Source of the DNA: CAMAVH01 sp046297835
Lineage (GTDB): Bacteria > Pseudomonadota > Alphaproteobacteria > SMXQ01
Length of the DNA: 64,000 bases
Direction of reading: 5' to 3'
NCBI GenBank assembly: GCA_046297835.1
Contig: JBKBHI010000010.1
Coordinates: 70,871 to 134,870 of the forward strand
Shown: in pieces, positions 26,349 to 35,143 of the stretch
Layout: each line of letters begins with the position of its first letter
How positions within the stretch are numbered: the stretch's first letter is position 1
Position numbers and translations under genes: made by a program
Notes under the pieces: generated by a model
Seen by the model: only the letters and a program-made list of their open reading frames with translations
Told to the model about the DNA's origin: nothing
The model's database searches: none

Positions 26349-26813
26349 TTACGTCTTCCACCGCGCCGCCAGCGCGTCGTCCTTGGCGTCGGCGTCGACC
26401 CAGCGTGGGCCGGCGGCGGTATCTTCCTGTTTCCAGAACGGCGCGCTGGTCTTGAGCCAGTCCATCAGGAATTGGCAGGCGGCGAAGGCGTCCTCGCGGT
26501 GGGCGGCGGCGCAGACGACGAGCACGATGCGCGCGCCGGCTTCGAGCTTGCCGTGGCGGTGAACGATGAGCGTCGCGTCGAGCGGCCAGCGCTTGTGGGC
26601 TTCGGCCTCGATCTCGGCGAGGCGCTTCTCGGTCATGCCGGGATAATGCTCCAGCGTCATGGCCGAAACTTCCGCGCCGCTGGCTTTCTCCTTGCCGACG
26701 AAATCGCGCACATAGCCGACGAAGCTGGCGAGGCCGCCGATGTCGCTGCGGCCCGCCGTCAGCCCGTCGATCTCGCGGCCGATGTCGAAATCCTTGCGCT
26801 GCACGCGGATCAT
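26349..26813 (-). CDS. moaE: Molybdopterin synthase catalytic subunit
   Basis: 154 residues from ATG 26813 (MIRVQRKDFDIGREIDGL). The family core is present: GGLASFVGYVRDF, LEHYPGMTEKRLAEI, VHRHGKLEAGARIVLVVCAAAHREDAFAACQFLMDWLKTSAPFWKQE. The catalytic Lys lies in the last stretch. With MoaD it converts precursor Z to molybdopterin, which the MsrP reductase in this window needs. It is downstream of moaD in the same direction with a family-2 repeat element between them. Confidence 0.95.
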   Translation of the reverse strand: MIRVQRKDFDIGREIDGLTAGRSDIGGLASFVGYVRDFVGKEKASGAEVSAMTLEHYPGMTEKRLAEIEAEAHKRWPLDATLIVHRHGKLEAGARIVLVVCAAAHREDAFAACQFLMDWLKTSAPFWKQEDTAAGPRWVDADAKDDALAARWKT

Positions 26814-26834
26814 GGCGGAGACGTTTCCCTTTAG

Positions 26835-26924
26835 CGTCATGGCCGGACTTGTTCCGGCCATCCACGACTTACTTTATGGCGACATCGCAAGGCGTGGATG
26901 GCCGCAACAAGTGCGGGCATGACG
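26835..26924. repeat. Family-2 GTCA palindromic element
   Basis: About 90 bp: starts CGTCATGGCCGGACTTGTTC, ends CAACAAGTGCGGGCATGACG, with inner CCACGACTT / GGCGTGGAT pairing. It lies inside the moaD-moaE operon, so it is transcribed as a hairpin. Confidence 0.85.
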
Positions 26925-26943
26925 CATGGGATGGATCGAAACC

Positions 26944-27195
26944 TTACCCGCCCGTCACCGGCGGGAACAGCGCCACTTCGTCGCCGGGCTTCACCGGATC
27001 GCCGCTTTGCGCGAATTCCTGGTTCACCGCGACGCGCACCACCGACAGGTCTTTCAGCGCTTCGGCATAGCCGGGGCCGCGCGCGGCGAGCCAGGCGAGC
27101 AACGCGCCGACCGTCGCCACCTCGGGCGGCGGCGTCAGCGTCTCCTCGGCGGTGCCGATCTTTTGCCGCAGCCAGGCGAAATAAAGCAGTTTCAT
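26944..27195 (-). CDS. moaD: Molybdopterin synthase sulfur-carrier subunit
   Basis: 83 residues, ubiquitin-like fold, ending in the required Gly-Gly (FPPVTGG), which is thiocarboxylated and delivers sulfur to precursor Z in the MoaE active site. KLLYFAWLRQKIG is the usual first strand. It is 9 bp downstream of pgsA, in a pgsA-moaD-moaE run also seen in other alphaproteobacteria. Confidence 0.93.
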   Translation of the reverse strand: MKLLYFAWLRQKIGTAEETLTPPPEVATVGALLAWLAARGPGYAEALKDLSVVRVAVNQEFAQSGDPVKPGDEVALFPPVTGG

Positions 27196-27204
27196 GCCGA
27201 AGGC

Positions 27205-27783
27205 CTATTCAGCAGGTCCGGGCGAGCCGTCTTCGCGCATATGGCGCAGGCCGGCGCGCAGGTAATCGTAGCCGGTGATCAGCGTCAGCACGGCGGCGAT
27301 CCACAAAGCGATGTCGCCGAGCGCGACGACCGGCAGCCAGGACGGGCCGGCGTCGCCGAGCAGCAGCAGGGTCAGCGCCACCATCTGGATCGCGGTCTTC
27401 CATTTGGCGAGCTTGCTGACCGGCAGGCCCACGCGCAGCTCGGCGAGAAATTCGCGCAGGCCCGAGACGAGGATTTCGCGGCACAGGATGACCAGCGCCG
27501 CCAGGATCGACCAGCCGGAGATCATGTGGAAGGCGACCATCATCAGGATGGCGGCGGCGACCATCAGCTTGTCGGCGACCGGATCGAGGAAGCGGCCGAG
27601 GTTCGATTGCTGGCTCCAGGCGCGCGCCAGATAGCCGTCGAGATAATCGGTGGCGGCGGCGAGCGCGAACAGCGCGCAGGCGACGATGTTGCCGAGCGGA
27701 TCGTGGAGATAGAAAGCCGCGACCAGCAGCGGGATCACCAGGATCCGCGAATAGGTCAGCAGGTTGGGCAGCTTGAAATACAT
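27205..27783 (-). CDS. pgsA: CDP-diacylglycerol-glycerol-3-phosphate 3-phosphatidyltransferase
   Basis: 192 residues, several transmembrane helices. The CDP-alcohol phosphotransferase motif is complete: DYLDGYLAR ... GRFLDPVADK (DGx2ARx8Gx3Dx3D). It makes phosphatidylglycerol phosphate, the precursor of phosphatidylglycerol and cardiolipin. It is the second gene after uvrC, a conserved order, with a family-2 repeat element between them. Confidence 0.95.
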   Translation of the reverse strand: MYFKLPNLLTYSRILVIPLLVAAFYLHDPLGNIVACALFALAAATDYLDGYLARAWSQQSNLGRFLDPVADKLMVAAAILMMVAFHMISGWSILAALVILCREILVSGLREFLAELRVGLPVSKLAKWKTAIQMVALTLLLLGDAGPSWLPVVALGDIALWIAAVLTLITGYDYLRAGLRHMREDGSPGPAE

Positions 27784-27884
27784 CGGCGGGAGACTGTGCT
27801 GGAGATTGGACGCATTCTAACCCAGCCCGGCCGGGAACAGCCACCGGCAATCGGGCCTTAAAGTGCTGTCTTGTTACACATCTA

Positions 27885-27973
27885 CGTCATGGCCGGACTT
27901 GTTCCGGCCAGCCACGACTTTTATGCGGCATCATCGTAAGTCGTGGATGCCCGCAACAAGTGCGGGCATGACG
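27885..27973. repeat. Family-2 GTCA palindromic element
   Basis: CGTCATGGCCGGACTTGTTC ... CAACAAGTGCGGGCATGACG, about 89 bp, between uvrC and pgsA, 14 bp from the uvrC stop. Probably transcribed with uvrC as a 3' hairpin. Confidence 0.85.
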
Positions 27974-27987
27974 AGGAATCGGTTGCT

Positions 27988-30033
27988 TCAATTTCCTGTA
28001 TGGAAATGATCGTAAATCTTCTTGGCGACCGCCTTGGAGATGCCTTCGACCGCTTCGAGGTCGGGCAGGCCGGCCTGGGCGACGCCGCGGGCCGAGCCGA
28101 AATGGTGCAGCAGGGCGCGCTTGCGCGACGCGCCGATGCCGGGAATCTCGTCGATCTGCGACTTGCCGATGGCGGCCGAGCGTTTCGCCCGATGGCCGCC
28201 GATGGCGAAGCGGTGCGCCTCGTCGCGCAGCCGTTGCAGGAAATAGAGCACCGGATCGTTCGGCTCCAGGCCGAACGGCTCGCGGTTCGGCATGAAGAAG
28301 CGCTCGCGTCCGGCGTTGCGGTCCGGCCCCTTGGCGACGCCGACCAGGGCGACGTCCTCGACGCCGAGATCGGCGAACACCTCGCAGGAGATCTTGAGCT
28401 GGCCGGCCCCGCCGTCGATCAGCACCAGGTCGGGCCATTGGCCCTTGGTCCGCTCGGGGTCTTCCTTCAGGGCGCGGGCGAAGCGGCGCGTCAGCACTTC
28501 GCGCATCATGCCGTAATCGTCGCCGCCCTGAGAATGTTCCGTGTGCCCCGTTGGCGCGACGGTGCGGATGGTGAACTTGCGCCAGGCGTTTTTCATCAGC
28601 CCCTCGGGCCCGGCGACGATCATCGCGCCGATCGCGTTGGTGCCGGAGATATGGCTGTTGTCGTAGACCTCGATGCGCTCGGGCGCGCCGTCGAGCCCGA
28701 ACAGGTCGGCGACGCCTTCGAGCAATTTGCGCTGGGTCGCGCTTTCCGCCATGCGGCGGGCGAGGGCCTGCGCGGCGTTGGCCAGCGCGTGCTCGATCAA
28801 TTTGCGCTTGTTGCCGCGCTCGGGCATGCCGATGGCCACCTTGCGGTCGGCTTTCAGCGACAGGGCCTCGGCCATCAGCTCGGCCCCCGGCAGCTTGTGG
28901 CTGGTCAGGATCAGGCGCGGCGGCGGATGATTGGCGTAGAACTGGCCGACGAAGGCTTCGAGGATGTCCTCAGGGGACAGGCTCGCCGTCTGGCTCGGGA
29001 AATAGCTGCGGTTGCCGAGATTCTGTCCGGCGCGGAAGAAGAACACCTGGATGCAGCACTGCCCGCCGTCGGCATGGACGGCCATCACGTCGGCCTCGCC
29101 GAGGCCCTGCACATGAATGTCCTGGCGCGACTGGATCTGCGAAAGCGCGCGGATGCGGTCGCGCAGGATGGCGGCGCTCTCGTAATCCATCGCCTCGGCG
29201 GCGGCGGTCATGTCGGCCGACAGCGCCTTCTGGATGTCCTGGCTGCGGCCGTTGAGGAAGCGCCGCGCCTGATCGACGATGGCCTCGTAGGCCGGCTTGT
29301 CGATGCGGCCGACGCACGGCGCGGTGCAGCGCTTGATCTGATATTGCAGGCACGGCCGGGTGCGCGTGGCGAACACGCTGTCGGAGCAGGAGCGCAGGGG
29401 AAAAGCGCGCTCCAGCGTGGCGAGCGTATGGTTCACCGCGCCGGCGGAGGCGAAAGGTCCGAAATATTCGCCCGGCTGATTCTGCGCGCCGCGATATTTG
29501 GCGATGCGCGGCCATTCGGTGTCGCCGGTGATCAAGATGTAGGGGAACGACTTGTCGTCGCGCAGCAGCACGTTGTAGCGCGGCTTGAGCTTCTTGATCA
29601 GATTGTTCTCGAGCAGCAGCGCTTCGGCCTCGGTGTGCGTCGTCACCACTTCCATGCTGGCGGTGGCGGCGACGACGCGGGCGATGCGCGTGCTCAACCG
29701 TTCGGGCTGCGTGTAGTTGGTCACGCGGCGTTTGAGGTTCTTGGCCTTGCCGACATAAAGCACGTCGCCGGCGGCGTTGAGCATCCGATAGACGCCGGGC
29801 GAACCGTCGAGCGTCTTGATGACGTTTTTGATGACCGAAACGCCGATTTCTTTTGCGCCATTTTCTTGCGCGGCGCTGGCGAGTTCGTCCGCCAGGAACG
29901 GTTGCGGCGCTTCGCCGACGCCGGGACCGACGCCCCGACGCGCGCGCGCCGCCGCGCCCCCGGACGGCGTGGGCGGCGGCGTTTCGGCCGGCGTGTCGTC
30001 TTGCGGCTTGTCGGGTGGCGATCCTGGAATCAT
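27988..30033 (-). CDS. uvrC: Excinuclease ABC subunit C
   Basis: 681 residues, slightly long because of a Pro/Ala/Gly-rich N-terminal extension of about 60 residues before the GIY-YIG nuclease domain (SPGVYRMLNAAGDVLYVGKAKNLKRRV). Then come the UVR motif (ILRDRIRALSQIQ), the endonuclease V-like domain (IEVYDNSHISGTNAIGAMIV ... LVLIDGGAGQLK) and helix-hairpin-helix repeats at the C-terminus (IDEIPGIGASRKRALLHHF, VEGISKAVAKKIYDHFH). It makes both cuts in nucleotide excision repair. uvrB is also in the window. Confidence 0.96.
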   Translation of the reverse strand: MIPGSPPDKPQDDTPAETPPPTPSGGAAARARRGVGPGVGEAPQPFLADELASAAQENGAKEIGVSVIKNVIKTLDGSPGVYRMLNAAGDVLYVGKAKNLKRRVTNYTQPERLSTRIARVVAATASMEVVTTHTEAEALLLENNLIKKLKPRYNVLLRDDKSFPYILITGDTEWPRIAKYRGAQNQPGEYFGPFASAGAVNHTLATLERAFPLRSCSDSVFATRTRPCLQYQIKRCTAPCVGRIDKPAYEAIVDQARRFLNGRSQDIQKALSADMTAAAEAMDYESAAILRDRIRALSQIQSRQDIHVQGLGEADVMAVHADGGQCCIQVFFFRAGQNLGNRSYFPSQTASLSPEDILEAFVGQFYANHPPPRLILTSHKLPGAELMAEALSLKADRKVAIGMPERGNKRKLIEHALANAAQALARRMAESATQRKLLEGVADLFGLDGAPERIEVYDNSHISGTNAIGAMIVAGPEGLMKNAWRKFTIRTVAPTGHTEHSQGGDDYGMMREVLTRRFARALKEDPERTKGQWPDLVLIDGGAGQLKISCEVFADLGVEDVALVGVAKGPDRNAGRERFFMPNREPFGLEPNDPVLYFLQRLRDEAHRFAIGGHRAKRSAAIGKSQIDEIPGIGASRKRALLHHFGSARGVAQAGLPDLEAVEGISKAVAKKIYDHFHTGN

Positions 30034-30510
30034 ACGTTATCTATTTCGGCGTAAGGCGGCAGAACATCAAGCGCGTCGTGCGCCCCGTCCTGCCGGGCGC
30101 GCAGGAGAGCAAGACGGCTGAGCGCTTGGCTTTGAGCCCCGTCAGTTGATGTGACGCATGAGAAATGGCGCAAAAATTCCTTAACGCAGGCGGCCCTGTC
30201 ACGCGGATGAAAACTATCCACGAATCCTGTGGACAAGTTTGTGGAGAGGGCGGCTTCCGCAGGGTTTGGCGCTACGGACTCCTGAGACTCGACGCGTCTG
30301 CATAAAAACTGTGCAAACAAAGCAAATGCCTGAAATTCATATAAAAATTCAAAGTCAATCGGGATTCGGGCAGCCAAAGTTTTTTTGCAGGGCAGCGGAA
30401 CCAGGGCTTGACGGGCTTTTCGGCTCCCTGTGCAAAACTCGCGGTCCGGCGGCCGCCCGGAATGGCGGATTTCCGCCGTTTCCGGCCCGAATCGGCGTTT
30501 TCGAAACGCC
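30034..30510. other. Non-coding region between uvrC and folB
   Basis: 477 bp with no plausible gene. The middle (about 30300-30390) is unusually AT-rich. Around 30217-30247 there are three weak DnaA-box-like words (CTATCCACG, TGTGGACAA, TTTGTGGAG). Next to folB is a GGCGTTT/AAACGCC hairpin (30494-30510), possibly its terminator. It must contain the uvrC promoter. Confidence 0.4.
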
Positions 30511-30951
30511 TCAGGGCCGGCGCTGGCGAACGATCTCGACGCCGGCGGCGGCGGCGTCGGCGAACACGTCGAGCTTCTCCACCCGCACCTGGGCGGTGAC
30601 GACGCGCGGATCGCGCAGGCAGTCGGCGGCGATGCGCTCGGCCAGGGTTTCCACCAGGTTGACATGGCCGTCGGCGACGATGGCGCGCACCCCGTCGGCG
30701 ATGGTGGCGTAATCGACCACATTGGCGACCTCGTCCTGCCACGGCCCGGCGTCCTCGCGGATCGCCAGGTCCAGGTTCACGCGCACGCGCTGCGGCGCGT
30801 CCTTCTCGTGGCGGTGGATGCCGATGCTGCAGGCCAGCACCATGTCGCGCAGGAACATCCGCCGCAGGCCGGTGGCGGAGACGGTCGGCGCGGCCGCCGG
30901 CGTTTTCGAGAGGCCGCCGTGGATGGCCTGGAGTTTCGGATCGTTCGTCAT
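30511..30951 (-). CDS. folB: Dihydroneopterin aldolase
   Basis: 146 residues; the domain starts after a 27-residue leader (GLRRMFLRDMVLACSIGIHRHEKDAPQRVRVNLDLA), with the conserved VDYATIADGVR (catalytic Tyr) and HVNLVETLAERIA segments. It cleaves dihydroneopterin in folate synthesis. Its upstream neighbour on the same strand is a pteridine-reductase-like SDR, so the two probably form a folate/pterin operon. Confidence 0.9.
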   Translation of the reverse strand: MTNDPKLQAIHGGLSKTPAAAPTVSATGLRRMFLRDMVLACSIGIHRHEKDAPQRVRVNLDLAIREDAGPWQDEVANVVDYATIADGVRAIVADGHVNLVETLAERIAADCLRDPRVVTAQVRVEKLDVFADAAAAGVEIVRQRRP

Positions 30952-30971
30952 GAGACTCGCTTCCTAAGCGC

Positions 30972-31035
30972 TAATGCGCCGGTTCGCGCTGAGTGCGCGG
31001 GTTCGCCCTTCGCGCACTCAGTGCGCGGGTTCTCC
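30972..31035 (-). repeat. Triplicated 18-bp tail of the SDR gene
   Basis: TCAGTGCGCGGGTTCTCC (31018-31035, the coding end, specifying GEPAH-stop) is followed downstream by two diverging copies (30990-31007 and 30972-30989). The extra copies are outside the frame that is translated. Confidence 0.7.
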
Positions 31036-31800
31036 ACGTGGCTGGCTCCAGCCGAGGTGCTGGCCGCCGTCGAGCAACAGGATTTGCCCGGTTATCGACG
31101 GCGTTGCCAGGATGAAGCGCACGGCATTGGCGATCTCCTCCGGCGAGGACGGGCGCTGCAGCGGCATGGCGCGATATTGCTCGACGAACTGTTCGTCGCT
31201 CTGATGCGGGCTCGGCAGCACCGGGCCGGGGCCGATGCCGACGACGCGGATGCGCGGCGCCAGCGCCATCGCCAGCGTCTGCGTCAGCGTCCACAGGCCG
31301 GCCTTGCTCAGCGTGTAAGTGGTGAAGTGCGGCGTCAGGTTCAACACGCGCTCGTCGAGCAGGTTGACGATCACGCCGTCCTTGCCTTCGGGGAGCTGCT
31401 TGGCGAAATCCTGCGACAGCTTGAACGGCGCGCGCAGATTGGTCTCCATATGCGCGTCCCACTCGGTCCGCGTCGCGCTCAGCGCCTCGTCGCGCTCGAA
31501 GATCGAGGCGTTGTTGACGAGCAGGCCGAGCGGGCCGAGCGCCTTCGCGGCGCTGGCGACCAGCGTGGCGACTTGCGCCTCGTCGGACAGATCGCCCTGC
31601 AAAGTGATCGCCGTGCCGCCGCTCTTGCGGATCTCCTCGGCGACCGTCTCGGCCGGCGCGGCCGAGCGGTTGTAATGCACCGCCACGGCATAGCCGTCCG
31701 CCGCCAGGGCGAGCGCCGTCGCCCGCCCGATGCGCGCGGCTGCGCCGGTGACGAGAGCGGCCTTGGGAACGGCCGGAACGGGCAGTGGGGGGAGGCTCAT
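31018..31800 (-). CDS. SDR-family oxidoreductase, pteridine reductase/FolM-like
   Basis: 260 residues from ATG 31800. Rossmann motif ALVTGAAARIGRATALALA; the TGxxxRIG form with Arg is typical of PTR1/FolM-type enzymes. It has LVNNASIFERDEALS, the catalytic YTLSK (Tyr-x3-Lys), and IRVVGIGPGPVLPS, again typical of pteridine reductases. It likely reduces dihydro-monapterin or dihydrofolate; its position directly upstream of folB supports this. It ends in EPAH, part of a repeated tail sequence. Confidence 0.8.
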   Translation of the reverse strand: MSLPPLPVPAVPKAALVTGAAARIGRATALALAADGYAVAVHYNRSAAPAETVAEEIRKSGGTAITLQGDLSDEAQVATLVASAAKALGPLGLLVNNASIFERDEALSATRTEWDAHMETNLRAPFKLSQDFAKQLPEGKDGVIVNLLDERVLNLTPHFTTYTLSKAGLWTLTQTLAMALAPRIRVVGIGPGPVLPSPHQSDEQFVEQYRAMPLQRPSSPEEIANAVRFILATPSITGQILLLDGGQHLGWSQPRGEPAH

Positions 31801-31883
31801 GGGCGCGGACAATGGCGGAAGGGGACGGGAGACGCAAGGGCATCAAAACCGCGAAAAACGCTGCCCGTCAGCGAAAAAAAAAC

Positions 31884-31970
31884 CGTCACCCTCGGGCTTG
31901 ACCCGAGGGTCTATCTTTCCAGCGGTTGAGCGCCGGACGCATGGATGCCGGGTCAAGCCCGAGCATGACG
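31884..31970. repeat. Family-1 GTCA palindromic element
   Basis: CGTCACCCTCGGGCTTGACC ... GGTCAAGCCCGAGCATGACG, 87 bp, with inner GCGGTTGAGCGCCGGA as in other copies. It lies between the SDR and the dksA-like gene. Confidence 0.85.
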
Positions 31971-31983
31971 GGTGTTTCGGGGA

Positions 31984-32057
31984 TCACGGCCCCTGGTGCG
32001 CGGTTTCGTCGGCCGGCCGGACTTGGTGCCGCCTTTGGGCGCGCGGGCCGGTCATTC
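31984..32057 (-). repeat. AT-hook-like tail sequence after the dksA-like stop
   Basis: In the same frame as the dksA-like gene, directly after its TGA stop, the codons would give PARAPKGGTKSGRPTKPR. This nearly matches the real C-terminus of UvrB (PTRAPKGGKKTGRPTKTR). The DNA also shares both ends with the copy at 35077-35134. Either a lost C-terminal extension, a mobile tail or a read-through peptide. Confidence 0.65.
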
Positions 32058-32417
32058 GCGCGCGCGGGCGCACGCCATGCATTGCACGGTCGCCGGGTCG
32101 AATCCGAGGCGCTTCATGCCGATGAACTCCTGGCAGCCCGCGCACAAGCCGAACGTGCCCAGCTCGAAGCGCCGCAACGCCGTGGCGATTTGCAGCTTCC
32201 GCGTCTCCCGCCGGCGATCGTTGGCTTGGGCCATCGCCTGGGTCTGCATCGCGTCGATGCGCGACAAGCGGCCGACGCTCTGCTGATCGAGCGCGACAGG
32301 CTCGCGGCTCTGCGCCGTTTCTCGCGAATCGCGTTCGAGCGTCGCCAACTCGTCGCGCAAGCGCGCTGCAAAGCGGCGGCGCAAGTCGGCGTCGCTCGGC
32401 ATATCCTCGTCGGTCAT
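32052..32417 (-). CDS. TraR/DksA-family zinc-finger protein
   Basis: 121 residues. A coiled-coil N-terminal two-thirds is followed by a four-cysteine zinc finger (CAGC ... CMAC) with the typical GMKRLGFDPATVQ between. Smaller than DksA (about 150 residues), more like the TraR/YbiI type that binds the RNA polymerase secondary channel. It lacks an obvious DxxDxA tip, so its effect on ppGpp-type control is uncertain. A family-1 repeat lies downstream. A basic, AT-hook-like peptide is encoded in frame just past the stop. Confidence 0.82.
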   Translation of the reverse strand: MTDEDMPSDADLRRRFAARLRDELATLERDSRETAQSREPVALDQQSVGRLSRIDAMQTQAMAQANDRRRETRKLQIATALRRFELGTFGLCAGCQEFIGMKRLGFDPATVQCMACARARE

Positions 32418-32712
32418 CGGCGTCTCTCGTTCTCGATCGAGGCCTTAAATCTAAGGACGCGTCGGCGCGCCTGCTAGGGGAAAGCTGCGGCAGGCGGATG
32501 GGAGCGAAGCCGCAAGCCATCGATTCCTTCGTTTGGCACGCTCTAAAAGCTTTGCGCCTCGCCGTGATTTTCCCTATTGAAAGGCCAGTGACTGCGCCTT
32601 CGCGGGTTTCCGCCATCGCGCCGCCGGTCAGTCTGGCGCGTCTTTCCCCGCTCCTCCGTTCGCAATCGACGCTCCGCCGCGGCAACCGAGGCGGCGCATC
32701 CGGAATCCCATC

Positions 32713-34203
32713 ATGAAAACCAACGTCCTGTTCAAGCTGCGCCGCGAATGGCTCGGCAACCTGCGCGGCGATTTGCTCGCGGGCCTCGTCGTCGCTCTGG
32801 CGCTGATTCCCGAAGCCATCGCTTTCTCCATCATCGCCGGCGTCGATCCCAAGATCGGCCTTTACGCCTCCTTCTCTATCGCCGTGATCACCGCCATCGT
32901 CGGCGGCCGCCCCGGCATGATCTCTGCGGCGACCGCCGCCACCGCCGTCCTCATGGTCACGCTCGTGCGCGACCACGGCCTGCAATATCTTCTCGCCGCG
33001 ACGGTTCTCGCCGGCTTGCTGCAAATCCTCGCCGGTCTCGCGCGGCTCGGCTATGTCATGCGCTTCGTCTCGCGCTCGGTGATCACCGGCTTCGTCAACG
33101 CCCTCGCCATCCTGATCTTCATGGCGCAACTGCCCGAACTGATCGGCGTGCCGTGGCTAACCTACGTGATGGTCGCCGCCGGCCTGGCCATCATCTATCT
33201 GTTCCCGCGCCTGACCAAAGCCGTGCCGTCGCCGCTGATCTGCATCCTCGCGCTGACCGCCGTCGCCCTGGTCCTCAAGCTCGACTTGCGGACCGTCGGC
33301 GACATGGGCGAGCTGCCCTCGACCTTGCCGGTCTTCCTGATTCCGGAGATTCCGCTCAATTTCGAGACGCTGTGGATCATCCTGCCCTATTCGGCGGCCG
33401 TCGCCGCGGTCGGCCTGCTCGAATCGCTCATGACGGCGGCGATCGTCGACGAGCTGACCGACACGCCGAGCGACAAGAACCGCGAATGCATCGGCCAGGG
33501 CGTCGCCAACACCGCGACCGGCTTCATCGGCGGCATGGCCGGCTGCGCCATGATCGGCCAGTCGATCATCAATGTGAAATCGGGCGGGCGCGGCCGGCTC
33601 TCCACCTTCTGCGCCGGGGTGTTCCTGCTGTTCATGATCGTCGTCCTCGGCGATTGGGTGAAGGCCATCCCGATGGCGGCGCTCGTCGCCATCATGGTCA
33701 TGGTGTCGATCGGCACCTTCAGCTGGTCGTCGGTCAAGAACCTCAAAAGCCATCCGCGCAGCTCCAGCATCGTCATGCTGGCGACCGTCGTCGTCGTCGT
33801 CGGCACCCACAACCTCGCCATCGGCGTGCTGGTCGGCATGCTGCTGTCGGGCATATTTTTCGCCTGGAAGATCGCGCAGATTTTCCGCGTCACCTCGACG
33901 CTCTCCGAAGACGGCGCGGCGCGGACCTATGTCGTCGAGGGCCAGCTGTTCTTCGCCTCGACCGAGGACTTTTCCGCCGCTTTCGATTTCAAGGAAGCCT
34001 TGGAGCGCGTAACCATCGATTTGAGCAAGGCGCATATCTGGGACATTTCAAGCGTGGCGGCGCTCGACATGGTCGTGCTGAAATTCCGCCGCGAAGGCGC
34101 CGAGGTCGAGATCGTCGGCTTGAACAAAGCCAGCGAGACCATCGTCGACAAGCTCGGCGTTCACGATAAGCCCGGCGCCCTCGAGCGCCTGATGGGGCAT
34201 TGA
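32713..34203 (+). CDS. SulP-family anion transporter with STAS domain
   Basis: 496 residues. The membrane domain (about residues 1-390, 10-12 helices) opens GDLLAGLVVALALIPEAIAFSIIAGVDPKIGLYASF, the SulP signature. A C-terminal STAS domain (about 395-496: VEGQLFFASTEDF ... IDLSKAHIWDISSVAALD) regulates it. Substrate is probably sulfate or bicarbonate. It is followed after 11 bp by a universal stress protein gene, a pairing often linked with SulP transporters of the BicA type, so the two are likely one operon. Confidence 0.92.
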   Translation: MKTNVLFKLRREWLGNLRGDLLAGLVVALALIPEAIAFSIIAGVDPKIGLYASFSIAVITAIVGGRPGMISAATAATAVLMVTLVRDHGLQYLLAATVLAGLLQILAGLARLGYVMRFVSRSVITGFVNALAILIFMAQLPELIGVPWLTYVMVAAGLAIIYLFPRLTKAVPSPLICILALTAVALVLKLDLRTVGDMGELPSTLPVFLIPEIPLNFETLWIILPYSAAVAAVGLLESLMTAAIVDELTDTPSDKNRECIGQGVANTATGFIGGMAGCAMIGQSIINVKSGGRGRLSTFCAGVFLLFMIVVLGDWVKAIPMAALVAIMVMVSIGTFSWSSVKNLKSHPRSSSIVMLATVVVVVGTHNLAIGVLVGMLLSGIFFAWKIAQIFRVTSTLSEDGAARTYVVEGQLFFASTEDFSAAFDFKEALERVTIDLSKAHIWDISSVAALDMVVLKFRREGAEVEIVGLNKASETIVDKLGVHDKPGALERLMGH

Positions 34204-34214
34204 GGGAGAGACCG

Positions 34215-35069
34215 ATGGCCAACTTGCTCGCATTGATCGACGGATCGATCTATTCGCAAAGCGTCTGCGACCACGCGGCCTGGGCCGCCGGACGCAGCGG
34301 ATGGCCCATCGAGCTGCTCCATGTGCTCGGCAGGCGCGAGGTGTCGAGCGAGCCGGCGAATCTGAGTGGCAGCATCGGCCTCGGCGCGCGGACGGCGCTG
34401 CTCGAAGAACTGGTCGAATTGGACGCCCAGAAGGCGAAGCTGGCGCTCAAGCGCGGCCGGATCATTCTCGACGAAGCGCAGGACCGTTTGCGCGCCGCTG
34501 GCGCGGAGCGCGTCGCGGCCAAGCTGCGCCACGGCGACCTCATCGATACGGTCGAGGAATTCGAAGGCGAGGCGGCCGCGATCATCCTCGGCAAGCGCGG
34601 CGAAGCGGCCGATTTCGCCAAATTGCATCTTGGCTCGAATCTCGAGCGGGTCGTGCGCTCCGTGAACAAGCCGGTTTTCGTCGCATCGCGCGCCTTCCGG
34701 CCGATCAAGCGTTTCCTGATCGCGTTCGACGGCGGCGTCAGCGCCATGAAGGCGGTCGATTATGTCGCGCGGAGCCCGTTGTTCGCCGGACTGGAGTGCG
34801 TCCTTTTGACGGCGGGCGCGGAATCGCCCGAAGGCCGCAAGCGTCTCGACGACGCGGCGGCGCAGCTCAGCGCGGCGGGCTATGCCGTCACGGCGGATTT
34901 CGCCGCCGCGCCGCCCGACCAGGCGATTATGACGCGCGTCGAGACCGGCGGCGTCGATCTGCTGGTGATGGGCGCTTACGGGCATTCGCGCATCCGCAGC
35001 CTCATCATCGGCTCGACGACGACGCAAATGATCCGGTCCTGCAAAATTCCCGTGATGCTGTTCCGTTAA
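34215..35069 (+). CDS. Tandem-domain universal stress protein
   Basis: 284 residues from ATG 34215, with GGGAGAGA at 34204-34211. Two Usp domains: the first (about 1-145) has decayed nucleotide motifs; the second (about 155-284) has GAYGHSRIRSLIIGSTTTQMIRSCKIPVMLF, a G-x2-G-x9-G-S/T ATP-binding signature. It is co-transcribed with the SulP gene. The stop lies 7 bp before the direct repeat that flanks the brnTA module. Confidence 0.9.
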   Translation: MANLLALIDGSIYSQSVCDHAAWAAGRSGWPIELLHVLGRREVSSEPANLSGSIGLGARTALLEELVELDAQKAKLALKRGRIILDEAQDRLRAAGAERVAAKLRHGDLIDTVEEFEGEAAAIILGKRGEAADFAKLHLGSNLERVVRSVNKPVFVASRAFRPIKRFLIAFDGGVSAMKAVDYVARSPLFAGLECVLLTAGAESPEGRKRLDDAAAQLSAAGYAVTADFAAAPPDQAIMTRVETGGVDLLVMGAYGHSRIRSLIIGSTTTQMIRSCKIPVMLFR

Positions 35070-35076
35070 GGAGCGG

Positions 35077-35134
35077 CTAAGGCCCCTTGCGCCGCTTCGT
35101 CGGGCGTTGGCTTGCCCGTCGGCCCGGTCATCCG
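35077..35134 (-). repeat. Copy of the uvrB 3' end flanking brnTA
   Basis: CTAAGGCCCCTTGCGC at 35077-35092 is identical to 35713-35728, which begins at the uvrB stop codon. Read on the minus strand it gives RASQRPTKRRKGP-stop, against GKKTGRPTKTRKGP-stop in UvrB. The other end (GGCCCGGTCATCCGCG) matches the 3' flank of the dksA-like gene. Confidence 0.8.
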
Positions 35135-35143
35135 CGTCGGCGC

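Noticed and set aside
27943..30054. A 703-codon plus-strand frame across uvrC
   Set aside because: Same reason: antisense shadow of a long, well-supported gene.
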